64,000 bases of DNA. It comes from Novosphingobium subterraneum (lineage in GTDB: Bacteria > Pseudomonadota > Alphaproteobacteria > Sphingomonadales > Sphingomonadaceae). The number at the start of each line of letters is the position of its first letter. Position 1 is the stretch's first letter. This document shows positions 9,129 through 17,640 of this stretch, piece after piece. The DNA is taken from positions 1 through 64,000 of the forward strand of contig NZ_JRVC01000034.1 of the NCBI RefSeq assembly GCF_000807925.1, read 5' to 3'. The notes under the pieces are model-generated. The model saw only the letters and a list, made by a program, of their open reading frames with translations, did no database searches and was not told where the DNA came from. Made by a program: the position numbers and the translations under genes.

Positions 9129-10108
9129 TAAGATATCTCTTCCTTGCGATCACGATCATCTTCTACGGACATGTCCCGGCATCGGCACAGAATTATACGG
9201 TGAATTCCGTTTCCGGCGGCAACCTCGGCACCATTGTCTCGGCAACTTCCGGTTCGAGCCAGATAGAAATCAGTGCGGGGAGCGGAGCGTCCGCTTTGAT
9301 CTCAGGGAGCGCAGTAAGGCTCACCAATAGTCCTGCCAACTTCATTGTTTCAATATCCTGTAATGGCAATCCAAATTGCGACACTAGCAATGTGATTGTC
9401 ACGTTAACGCCGTCAGGAAGCGCCCAGGGTCGGATTGGGTCCATCTCTGCTGTCACGGCATCAGCCGGGTCGGCAACAGTCATGAGTACTACACCTTTAG
9501 GAAATTCAACCGAAGTTGTAATTGGGCCAATTGGCCGAAATGGCAGCAAGACACTGCAACTCGGTTATACTATCTCAATTTCCGGCAACGAGGCCTCCGC
9601 TTCAACAGGATCCGCAACTGCAAGTCTGCTTGTTACAGCATCAAGGCCCAGTTCCGGAGGCTCGAGCTCAATGAGTGGAACGGTCGTTGCCACGGTGATC
9701 AGACCGGTGACCATTGGCAAGGTTGCAGATCTCCAATTCGGGAGCATCACCCGACCGGTAACCGGATCCGGTACAGTTTCAATCGATGGCACGGGGACAG
9801 TATCGGTAACCGGCACCGGTGTACGGCGGTTGCCTGTCCTAACGCCGACTACAGCCCAATTTGCCATCACAGGGGAAGGAGGGCAGGCCATCAGTGTAAA
9901 TGTCCCTCAGAATTTTTCGTTGTCCGGACCAAGCGGGTCGCTCATCGTCAACACGACATCGATCGGTGCCGGTAACGTCACTCTACCTGGGAATCTCGGG
10001 TCCAGTGGACAAAGCGCCGTCATCGTTGGCGGATTGATCGTCCTGGATGCAAGCACGGCAGCTGGCATATTCTCGGGAAGCTTGCAGGTTTGGGTTCAAT
10101 ACAACTGA
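9125..10108 (+). CDS. Two-domain fimbrial adhesin or tip subunit with C-terminal DUF4402
   Basis: This 327-residue secreted protein has a signal peptide (FLAITIIFYGHVPASAQ). Residues about 20-175 form an N-terminal domain of unknown type with a likely disulfide (SCNGNPNCD). A Ser/Gly linker (SRPSSGGSSSMSG) then leads to a C-terminal DUF4402-like domain: VVATVIRPVTIGKVADLQFG, QFAITGEGGQAISV and GIFSGSLQVWVQYN. This mirrors the shaft subunit at 4402-4929, so it is probably a tip adhesin whose pilin domain plugs into the shaft. The start overlaps the usher stop by 4 bp. Its codons look more AT-rich than those of the rest of the operon, as often seen for variable adhesins. Confidence 0.78.
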   Translation: MIRYLFLAITIIFYGHVPASAQNYTVNSVSGGNLGTIVSATSGSSQIEISAGSGASALISGSAVRLTNSPANFIVSISCNGNPNCDTSNVIVTLTPSGSAQGRIGSISAVTASAGSATVMSTTPLGNSTEVVIGPIGRNGSKTLQLGYTISISGNEASASTGSATASLLVTASRPSSGGSSSMSGTVVATVIRPVTIGKVADLQFGSITRPVTGSGTVSIDGTGTVSVTGTGVRRLPVLTPTTAQFAITGEGGQAISVNVPQNFSLSGPSGSLIVNTTSIGAGNVTLPGNLGSSGQSAVIVGGLIVLDASTAAGIFSGSLQVWVQYN

Positions 10109-10318
10109 ACTGCTGCGAAGTGTTGAACAGCCTCCGCAACCGCGAAGCGGGGCATTATGCGGTTGTGGAATGTCGATGTGTAGACGATCTGCCCGGCACA
10201 ACCGCTTTTCTGTGGCAGAAGCTGTGGTCAGCTTTTAAAAACAGATCGGAAAAAGCGTGCGCCGGGAGCCGGATGGTCTTTGACACACTCTGCGGCGCCT
10301 GTCTGCTTTCTCTCCATT

Positions 10319-11407
10319 TTATGCCTTAACGATACAATTTCGTCCGCTATCCTTGGCCTTGTACAAGGCAAGGTCAGCTGCTCGGAGGGCCTCGCGCCGG
10401 TCATCGAACGCAAATACATTCGCAATGCCCGCTGAAAAGGTAACATGCCCGATCGGTTCATCGGTCAGCCGGTTTATTAGTTTGCGTGCAGCAAACTGTT
10501 TCCGTGTATCGTCAAGTTTCTGCCAAGCTTCATCCAGAGAGATTCCCCGAAATAACAGAACGAATTCTTCTCCGCCATGCCGCGCGACGTGACACTTGTC
10601 GTCTGAAATTCGAGTCAGAGCCTGTGCGATAGATTGTATGACACGATCTCCCGTATCATGACCGTGTTTGTCGTTAATACTTTTAAAGTGGTCAATATCG
10701 CAAAACGCAACACTTAAAGGCTCAATTTCGGATTGAGCAATACGGTATTGTGACTCAAACACGCCTTCAAAGGCTCTTCGATTTGCCAGGCCGGTCAGAT
10801 GATCCAAATCGGCTTCCCTTCGGGCTTTTTCCAGACTTGCCCGCAAAGAGGAGGCTTCCTTCTCGCTTCGCTCCATCTCCTTTTCGATGCGATCCGTCCG
10901 TTCGATCATTGTCTTGGTGATCTCAACGAGGTTCTGCAGAACAAGGTCGTGAGTCAGGTTTGCCGACAGGTTAGAGGCTTGGGCATGGAGCACCTCGCCG
11001 TATTCCTTGGTGCTCTTTTTTGCAGAGCTGGACGTATGCTCAAAGACGGCAAGCGTGCGCTCGACCTTGGCGGCAAGGCTGTCCAACTCCTCTGACTTCC
11101 CAGGAAGTGCGGAGACGGCATAATGGTCCATCATCGATTGGGTGATTTTTTCACCTGCAGCTACTTTTGCCGAGATGGTGCGCGCCAAGCCGACTACCGC
11201 GCCTGAAAACGCGGCGTGCGCCGTGAGCAGATTTGCCTGGCTTACTTCAAGCCTGTTTCCAAGGAGGAAATCCGAGATTCTTTCGAGCAATTCGCGATCT
11301 GCGTGGCTCGCGAGAGTCTCCGATGTCTTTTCGGCCTCTGGTGGCAAGGGGCTTTCGCTAAACCACCGTAAGAATCCAGATCCGGGTTTCACGCTCACAT
11401 TCTCCAT
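10319..11407 (-). CDS. Diguanylate cyclase (GGDEF domain)
   Basis: This 362-residue protein has an N-terminal helical region of unknown type (residues about 20-150) and a coiled coil (RIEKEMERSEKEASSLRASL). A GGDEF domain follows, starting at DLDHLTGLANRR, with FCDIDHFKSINDKHGHDTGD and the catalytic GGEEF at residues 278-282. It should make cyclic di-GMP from two GTP. The usual inhibitory RxxD is not at the standard spacing (RISD lies 8 residues ahead of GGEEF instead of 5), so product inhibition may be absent. No membrane segment is seen. It faces the fimbrial operon convergently; a link between c-di-GMP and the fimbriae or EPS is plausible but not shown. Confidence 0.9.
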   Translation of the reverse strand: MENVSVKPGSGFLRWFSESPLPPEAEKTSETLASHADRELLERISDFLLGNRLEVSQANLLTAHAAFSGAVVGLARTISAKVAAGEKITQSMMDHYAVSALPGKSEELDSLAAKVERTLAVFEHTSSSAKKSTKEYGEVLHAQASNLSANLTHDLVLQNLVEITKTMIERTDRIEKEMERSEKEASSLRASLEKARREADLDHLTGLANRRAFEGVFESQYRIAQSEIEPLSVAFCDIDHFKSINDKHGHDTGDRVIQSIAQALTRISDDKCHVARHGGEEFVLLFRGISLDEAWQKLDDTRKQFAARKLINRLTDEPIGHVTFSAGIANVFAFDDRREALRAADLALYKAKDSGRNCIVKA

Positions 11408-11888
11408 TACAGGCCTGACATAGCCAGGAGATCCACTTCAAAGGTTCGTGATCCTTTTAGCTCGGCGTGGTAAAGTTTGCTTGCGGCTACCACTACGAAG
11501 CTACCGGCATATTTCAATTGAACTCGTTAATAGTCGAGCTACGGGGAGAGTCGGCTAACTGAGGAGATGTCCCGCTCCGTCGAGCGCAGCCGTTGCTCGA
11601 ACCGGGAGAGACAAGTGATTGTTTGGCTGAGTTTCCACGGAACGTATGGTGCTCGCAGATTCGAGATGCAGCACCGATTTCAGTTCAGCCTTTACAGAGG
11701 TCGGCCGGGTTTCGGTCTCTTAAGGATTCTCCGATTTTGCTCGCATCGGTCGAGCCGGAGTAGCACCTTTATTATCGAGTGTCGCGCAGGCTAATGAGGG
11801 ATTGATGCAAGGCGGGAATCTGTTCGTTCTGCGTTGGTGAGACAAGGAGCGCCTGATACGAGTGCCCGGTCAAACGGTGCCGGTCCGC
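11408..11888. other. Non-coding spacer downstream of glmS; unoccupied Tn7-type target region
   Basis: About 480 bp without a supported gene. The left part would hold the GGDEF gene promoter. The right part, just beyond the glmS stop, is where Tn7-type elements insert (established for the glmS 3' end); no Tn7 ends or tns genes are present. A 75-codon frame at 11567-11794 shows no family resemblance and I do not call it. Confidence 0.45.
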
Positions 11889-13712
11889 TTACTCGACAGT
11901 GACCGACTTCGCCAGGTTGCGCGGCTGATCGACGTCAGTGTCCTTGGCCACGGCGACATGGTAGGCGAGCAACTGCACCGGCACAGCATAGACCAGCGGC
12001 GCGATCAGCGGGTGGACCTTCGGCATCTCGATGGTCGCCAGGCATCCTTCGCCCGCTTCGGCAATGCCTTCGGCGTCCGAGATCAGCACGACCTTGCCGC
12101 CGCGCGCGCGCACTTCCTGCATGTTGCTGACGGTCTTTTCAAAGAGCGGTCCGGAAGGCGCCAGCACGATCACCGGCACAGCCTCGTCGATCAACGCGAT
12201 GGGGCCGTGCTTCATCTCGCCGCTGGCATAGCCCTCTGCGTGGATATAGCTGATTTCCTTGAGCTTCAGCGCTCCTTCCAGCGCCAGCGGATAATCCGGC
12301 CCACGGCCAAGATAGAGCACGTCGCGCGCAGGCGCGATCAGGTGCGCCATGCCGGCAATCTCCTCGTCGTGGGCAAGCGCAGCGTTGAGGCAGGCCGGAG
12401 TCTCGACCAGCTGCTCGACGATCTCGGCCTCTTCCTCACGGCTGAGCCGCCCGCGCTTGACCGCAAGGTGCGCCGCGAGCGCCGCCAGCACGGCGAGCTG
12501 ACAGGTGAAGGCCTTGGTCGAGGCTACGCCGATTTCCGGCCCGGCATGGGTCGGCAGCAGCAGGTCCGCCTCGCGGGCCATCGAACTCGTCGGCACGTTG
12601 ACGACGACGGCGATGGTCTGCCCCGCGGCCTTGCAATGCCGCAGCGCCGCCAGCGTGTCTGCCGTCTCACCGCTCTGCGAGATGAACAGGGCAAGGCCGC
12701 CCGGCTCGAGCACGGGATCGCGGTAACGGAATTCCGATGCCACATCGATGTCCACCGGCAGCCGCGCGAACTGTTCGAACCAGTACTTTGCGACCATCCC
12801 GGCGTAGAAACTCGTTCCGCAGGCGACGATGGTCACGCGGTTGATGCTGGCGAGATCGAAGTCGATCTGCGGCAGCGCCACGGTCTGCTCCACCCGGCGC
12901 AGGTAGGAGCGCAGCGTTTGTGCCACCACCACCGGCTGCTCGAAGATCTCCTTCTGCATGAAGTGGCGGTAGTTGCCCTTCTCGATCGCGGCTGCGGTTG
13001 CGCCCGAGGCGACGATGGGACGCTCGACCGGATTGTTTTCGGCATCGAAGATCTGCGCGCCATCGCGGGTGATCACCACCCAGTCGCCCTCTTCGAGATA
13101 GGTGATCCGCTGCGTCAGCGGGGCGAGCGCCAGCGCGTCCGATCCAAGATAGGTCTCGCCCACGCCATAGCCCACCACCAGCGGCGAACCGAGACGCGCA
13201 CCGATCAGCATGTCGTCATGGGTGCGGAAGGCGATGGCAAGGGCGAAGGCCCCGCGCAAGGTCGGCAGCACGGCCTTGACCGCGTCCTGCGGCGAAAGCC
13301 CCGCCTCGACCTGTTCGGACACGAGGTGGGCGACGACTTCTGTATCGGTCTCGCTTTCGAACGTGCGGCCGCGCGCGATCAGCGCTTCGCGCAGCGGCTT
13401 GAAGTTTTCGATGATGCCGTTGTGGACCAGCGCGACTTCACCCGTGGCATGGGGGTGCGCATTGCTGGTCGTCGGCGCGCCATGCGTTGCCCAGCGGGTG
13501 TGGGCGATGCCGATCAGGCCCGAGGCCGGATTGCGCGCCAGTTCCGCCACAAGATTATTGAGCTTGCCCTCGGCCCGCCGCCGCACGAGCTGACCGCCTT
13601 CGACAGTGCAGATGCCCGCCGAGTCATAGCCGCGATATTCCATCCGCCGCAGGCCATCGACCAGCCGGTCTGCCACCTGTTCCTTGCCGGCGATTCCGAT
13701 GATTCCGCACAT
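11889..13712 (-). CDS. glmS: Glutamine--fructose-6-phosphate aminotransferase (isomerizing)
   Basis: This 607-residue enzyme makes glucosamine-6-phosphate from fructose-6-phosphate and glutamine, the first step towards UDP-GlcNAc for cell wall and surface sugars. The N-terminal class II amidotransferase domain begins with the catalytic Cys2 (MCGIIGIAG) and carries HTRWATHG and HNGIIENF. Two SIS domains follow, with ACGTSFYAG, SQSGETADTLAALR and SSTKAFTCQ. The protein ends in the canonical NLAKSVTVE. Its length matches the family. It is a stand-alone housekeeping gene on the minus strand with no visible operon partner. Confidence 0.98.
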   Translation of the reverse strand: MCGIIGIAGKEQVADRLVDGLRRMEYRGYDSAGICTVEGGQLVRRRAEGKLNNLVAELARNPASGLIGIAHTRWATHGAPTTSNAHPHATGEVALVHNGIIENFKPLREALIARGRTFESETDTEVVAHLVSEQVEAGLSPQDAVKAVLPTLRGAFALAIAFRTHDDMLIGARLGSPLVVGYGVGETYLGSDALALAPLTQRITYLEEGDWVVITRDGAQIFDAENNPVERPIVASGATAAAIEKGNYRHFMQKEIFEQPVVVAQTLRSYLRRVEQTVALPQIDFDLASINRVTIVACGTSFYAGMVAKYWFEQFARLPVDIDVASEFRYRDPVLEPGGLALFISQSGETADTLAALRHCKAAGQTIAVVVNVPTSSMAREADLLLPTHAGPEIGVASTKAFTCQLAVLAALAAHLAVKRGRLSREEEAEIVEQLVETPACLNAALAHDEEIAGMAHLIAPARDVLYLGRGPDYPLALEGALKLKEISYIHAEGYASGEMKHGPIALIDEAVPVIVLAPSGPLFEKTVSNMQEVRARGGKVVLISDAEGIAEAGEGCLATIEMPKVHPLIAPLVYAVPVQLLAYHVAVAKDTDVDQPRNLAKSVTVE

Positions 13713-14044
13713 TTGGGGATGGGCTTTCGCATAAGAGTTACGTCACATGGACGCCCGGCACATTGGCCGCGCGATCCTTGGCTTTGGTGTTGCCGCAGGC
13801 CGCTTTCACTGCCCCGTTGCCGGTATGGACCAGTCGCTCTCTAATCCCCAATCCGGAAATTGACACCCCTTAGATGAGGGCGTGCCAGGCGAGGAACTTG
13901 CTTGATGCAGGCCGGTCCAGCCCCCAAAAATGTGTCAGAGCCCATTTCCTCACGGAGAAGTCCGAAACAAGAACGAAAACTCAACTCGCCGGTTACGCGC
14001 CGACGATGCGGGGAGACAGAACGGGTTCGTGCCGATGCAAGGAT
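13713..14044. other. Spacer upstream of glmS
   Basis: About 330 bp with no supported gene. It should contain the glmS promoter. I saw no convincing riboswitch, ribozyme or terminator. Confidence 0.35.
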
Positions 14045-15040
14045 CTATGGGGCGTGAGCTTTCGTATTGTTTCCGGACGATGGGGCCAGTCCTTCAATCT
14101 CGCGCCGGATCGCCGTCGCCCTTGCGGAGGCAGAAGCGTGCGTCGGGCTTCGCAGGATTCCCCCGCTGTAGCGTTTTCCTGGTCCTTCCCAGAACTGTAC
14201 TGCAAGCTCGGGATTGTAACCGGCATTGGCCAACAGGTGGACGCTCAAGCGATCAGCTTCATCTTCTGCAGCGCGGATAAGCTTGCCGCTTCTCCCATAG
14301 GCAGACAGAGCAGTGTATCTTACATTCAGGCTCTCGAGCTTTTGGCGGTGCCCGAGAACCACGTGTGCCAGTTCATGGGCCGCAATGACGGCCACAAAAT
14401 CGTCGGTTTGATCATCGAGGAAATGCGCCGAAAGCTGAACAATTTCTCCGTCTGAGAGGCCGAGGTCCGCCTTGTCGAAGGTTACTTCCCAGCGAGCTCG
14501 ACAGGTCCGTTGAGGTTGCAGCGAGACAACTCTCGGTGCTGTCTCCCCATTGCGTTGTATCGTGATGTTGATAGGCGCATCGGCAGCTTGCATAAGCAGC
14601 AATCGCTCTGCCTTGTCGCGATCCATGCTGCTACGTTTGGCGGAGCCGTCCAAGGGCAGTGCGATATCGTTGATTGCGACTATTCCATCACCCACTTTCA
14701 AGCCTGCAGATGCTGCCGGGCTATCAGATAAAACCAGTTCGACTGCTACCGGGGCAGGGAAGTACCCCGCTTGGGCCAACGATGCCGCAAAGTGCCTGTC
14801 ATATTGACTTTGCGCATGCAGAATGAGTCCCGTGAACGGCATCTGGTTACGGCAAATGGCGGCGTTACCGGTAATCAGCCTGCGCATGATCATCGACAGT
14901 CGCAGATCTTGCTCCCTGACTGCATAAAAGGGCTCAAGCGTGTTTGCCCTCTCCAATGGCGCGCGCGCTGCAGTGGGATTGGCAAGCTGAAGCGCTGCCA
15001 CAATGGCAACGATGTGGTGCTTCCTTAATCCATTGTGCAT
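14045..15040 (-). CDS. Secreted M48-like metalloprotease with a PDZ-like region
   Basis: This 331-residue protein has a signal peptide (VAIVAALQLANPTAARA). A PDZ-like stretch lies at residues about 97-175 (VELVLSDSPAASAGLKVGDG, VAINDIALPL). The zinc motif HELAH is at residues 222-226 (H222, E223, H226) and a downstream AEDEADRLSVHLL supplies the third ligand, as in M48-type peptidases. The order is unusual: the PDZ part precedes the catalytic domain. It probably degrades or processes proteins in the periplasm; its substrate is unknown. No membrane helix other than the signal is seen. The nearby genes do not suggest a specific pathway. Confidence 0.8.
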   Translation of the reverse strand: MHNGLRKHHIVAIVAALQLANPTAARAPLERANTLEPFYAVREQDLRLSMIMRRLITGNAAICRNQMPFTGLILHAQSQYDRHFAASLAQAGYFPAPVAVELVLSDSPAASAGLKVGDGIVAINDIALPLDGSAKRSSMDRDKAERLLLMQAADAPINITIQRNGETAPRVVSLQPQRTCRARWEVTFDKADLGLSDGEIVQLSAHFLDDQTDDFVAVIAAHELAHVVLGHRQKLESLNVRYTALSAYGRSGKLIRAAEDEADRLSVHLLANAGYNPELAVQFWEGPGKRYSGGILRSPTHASASARATAIRREIEGLAPSSGNNTKAHAP

Positions 15041-15292
15041 CCCTGGATCCGCTCCGGATGTTCGAGTTCTGGCTAAGGCACAGCTTGACTTAGCGTCATA
15101 ATGACTTCGGTTCGCCGAACCCGCGCAGGCCGTCGACCGTCGTCCAGCGGCATCGACCGGACAAATCGTGCGTTATCCTCCAGTGCGCGTAGCACTGCTC
15201 TTTGATTTGCTGAGAACCCGATTTTGGCCGGTCCGGCCACTGGACGCGCGAAAACCGGCCTTTCCGGGGAAATGATGCTTGGCCGCCAAGGA
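15041..15292 (-). other. Short spacer with an uncalled open frame
   Basis: The minus strand between the MNT-HEPN gene and the peptidase gene has an open frame of about 75 codons ending at 15073 (contains IGFSANQRAVLRALEDNARF and VRRTEVIMTLSQAVP). It lacks an obvious ATG, though a GTG exists in frame. It reads like real protein, possibly the end of a lost gene, but I cannot place it in a family. Confidence 0.25.
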
Positions 15293-16219
15293 TCATGCTT
15301 TTGATGCCTTTGCTTCCAACAGGGTCAGGCGCTCGACACAGACCGTGTGCACCACGCGGCCCAGTTCCTCGACCTGCTCACCGAGCCAGGACAATTCCTC
15401 GGCGGTAATGCGATAGTGCCTGGAGTAGCGGGCCTTGACGTAGGCCTCCTTGAGTTTCTCGAACATCGCGCGCTGCTTCCGGTTATCCGAAGGCCAGACG
15501 TAGGTCAGGCGACGATCAATCCGTTCCGCCTGAGTGCGTAGAAACGAAAGGTTGTGCACGTGCGGTGTGTAGAATGTGACAACTAAGAGCACGCAATGGT
15601 AGAGGCGCTCAGCCGCTTGGTGGAGGTCGAACGCAGCCTTTCTGAGATCGCCGTCACCCACTGCATGACGAAAACCTCTCACAAAACTTTGGGCGCTGGG
15701 GATCCAATCCTCGAAATACTCTTTCGCCATTGCCAGCGCCTGCTCTGGCGTCTTGGGCTTGGGGCTGTGCAGTTCGGTATCGTCAGCCTCGTAAAGCGCG
15801 ATGCCGTCCCTGGCGACGTCCATGAAGAAGTAGCGGCCATGCGCGAGCCCATCGTTCACCTCACCTAGCGTGTGGACGATGAAGTTCACCGGGGTCTTCA
15901 ATGTTCCGGTGATCCCGTACTCTCGCATGAGGCGGTCATCGAGCCGGGACCAGTACTTGACCCGGTCGGTCAGGTCCTTGTGGTTGACGATGATCAGCAG
16001 GTCGAAGTCCGACTTGTACCCCTTGGCAGTATGGGGTTCATCGACCCAGCCTCCGCGCGCGTAGCTGCCATAGAGAACGACCTTGAGTATCCGCCTGGCT
16101 TTGCGGCGCGCTTCGCTGGCGCAGGCAGTCACGTCTTCGAACTCCTCGAAGATCAACTGCAGCACCCGCTCCAGCTCGCGCCGCTTGTTGGCGGGAAGAT
16201 GATCAAGATCGCGTCGCAT
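15293..16219 (-). CDS. MNT-HEPN fused nucleotidyltransferase
   Basis: The 308-residue protein joins an N-terminal minimal nucleotidyltransferase domain to a C-terminal HEPN domain. The first has GSYARGGW and, further on, SDFDLLIIV with the catalytic aspartates. The second contains AAFDLHQAAERLYHCVLLV and a basic KARYSRHYRI segment that may carry the HEPN R-x(n)-H signature. MNT and HEPN proteins usually form two-gene toxin-antitoxin pairs in which the transferase modifies the HEPN RNase; here both are in one chain. The frame is open to a TTG at 16258, but the ATG at 16219 is the better start. No partner gene lies beside it. Confidence 0.75.
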   Translation of the reverse strand: MRRDLDHLPANKRRELERVLQLIFEEFEDVTACASEARRKARRILKVVLYGSYARGGWVDEPHTAKGYKSDFDLLIIVNHKDLTDRVKYWSRLDDRLMREYGITGTLKTPVNFIVHTLGEVNDGLAHGRYFFMDVARDGIALYEADDTELHSPKPKTPEQALAMAKEYFEDWIPSAQSFVRGFRHAVGDGDLRKAAFDLHQAAERLYHCVLLVVTFYTPHVHNLSFLRTQAERIDRRLTYVWPSDNRKQRAMFEKLKEAYVKARYSRHYRITAEELSWLGEQVEELGRVVHTVCVERLTLLEAKASKA

Positions 16220-16541
16220 CACAAAAGTTACCCTGTCGTTCCCAACCCGGAATGGCAAGCGCGCGACGGGACCCTGCCGACCGCCGCTGCATCAAACCGA
16301 CCTCCGTCTTCGAGTCCCCCGCTCCACTCCGCGCCAACCCGGATTGTGGACATGATTGCTCATAAAGTAGCATCCGAAAGCTCGGGCAAGGACATCACCG
16401 GAACAGTCACCGAATCCGTGGCGACCAAGTGCCGACTAGTTGTGGAGGAATTTGCTTTCAGTTCAGGCCAACGCTTCGATGGACATACCATCGCCGGACG
16501 AACAGCTCCAAGGATTTAGAAAGAAACGACTATTCCCGTGT

Positions 16542-16907
16542 CTACGCTACGGATCTCCAGCCTTCCAGTCGCTGCATCGCGGCAGCCGATCCGAAGACAA
16601 TCCCGATGGCAGCACAATCAGCGATCCAGTCGATCCCGTCTGAACTGCGCCTAAGGGCAGGCAACAGCTGAAGACATTCGATCAGGGCCCCAAGCGTAGC
16701 GAGAGCCAGGGCAAGCACCAACTTGCGCTGCTTTGGAAAGGCGATGAGTGAGAGCAACGAGAGGCATCCAAACGCTATTACGTGCTCAATCTTGTCGCCA
16801 ATCCCCAATGCCGGAGGGGAAGGAGTGAGGGCAAGAGCAACGATAGCAGTGGCGGTGAGGCAGAACAGGGTGAGGAACGCAAATCGCGTGTATCGCTGCA
16901 AAATCAT
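16542..16907 (-). CDS. VanZ-like small membrane protein
   Basis: This 121-residue protein is predicted to have about four membrane helices: residues 8-28, 38-56, 62-80 and 93-112. The pattern LTPSPPALGIGDKIEHVIAF followed by polar ECLQLLPALRRSSDGIDWIAD fits the VanZ-like family, in which a short polar loop joins helix pairs. VanZ-type proteins are often found near surface polysaccharide genes in sphingomonads, though their role is unclear. It is a lone gene between the MNT-HEPN gene and the rhamnose operon, transcribed leftward. Confidence 0.65.
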   Translation of the reverse strand: MILQRYTRFAFLTLFCLTATAIVALALTPSPPALGIGDKIEHVIAFGCLSLLSLIAFPKQRKLVLALALATLGALIECLQLLPALRRSSDGIDWIADCAAIGIVFGSAAAMQRLEGWRSVA

Positions 16908-17640
16908 CTTGGTCCCAATTGCTTAAGGGAAATATTCCTCGACCTTGCAGCCGGGGAAGAGGCGGGGCAAGAAGTGGTCGAGCAAAGCTGCCTGATTTAT
17001 GCAACCGCCTGTCGATCAGGCGTTGCGGCACCGGCGGGCGCAAAGAAGTTCTTACCTCAGATGCAGGTCAAACTGCACCGGGCAGGGTTAGGGACCGCTC
17101 GTGGTGTGATTCCGGGTGCAGATTGAAGTGATCGCGTGAGGTGGGGGCATGCGGCGTCCCGGCCAAGCATTCAGATTCTGGAAAAACCTGAGAAACCAAG
17201 CGTTTATCTGAAAGCAAAAACCGCATGGTCACTGCCATGGGACTGACTATGCGAACATGCTTCGGCCGCTCGTGAAGAGCGAGCTTTCTGCGCAATCATT
17301 GAGGCTCTTTTACAAGGCTCGATACAGGTCTCGGCTGGACGAAGCAAACCGGCATCAGGGGCTGCACAAGCACGATTTCGATAAAAGTGCGATCGGCGTC
17401 GTACCCTGTGAGCACCCGAAGCAAAGACATGGGACGGGGAGGGCACCAAAAGTGATCCGGGATGGCTTGGCGCACTGCTGGCAGGCTTGGCTGCGGCCCG
17501 CGTAAAACTCATCTTCAGCCTGTCTGAGCGAGCCGACGGCTTTGCAGAATGACATGAGCTATCATTGTCATCAAGACCTGGGCTCGGCCAATCCTTGGCA
17601 TCTGTCGCAGGCATTCCGGCCTGATCTGACCGCCTTGGTG
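16908..17640. other. Intergenic region with no supported gene
   Basis: About 730 bp. Several frames of 65-160 codons exist on both strands, but none shows a domain, a signal peptide or recognisable IS motifs. I see no clear terminator for the rhamnose operon that ends at 17641. Confidence 0.35.

Noticed and set aside
10135..10170. Hairpin CCGCAACCGC/GCGGTTGTGG after the adhesin gene as a terminator
   Set aside because: The stem is long-looped and lacks a following T-run.
11567..11794. 75-codon frame between the GGDEF gene and glmS
   Set aside because: Considered as a broken PilZ-like gene, but no PilZ motif is present in any frame.
11862..13844. 660-codon plus-strand frame antisense to glmS
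   Set aside because: It is the complementary shadow of glmS, is Arg/His-rich and shows no domain; glmS is certain.
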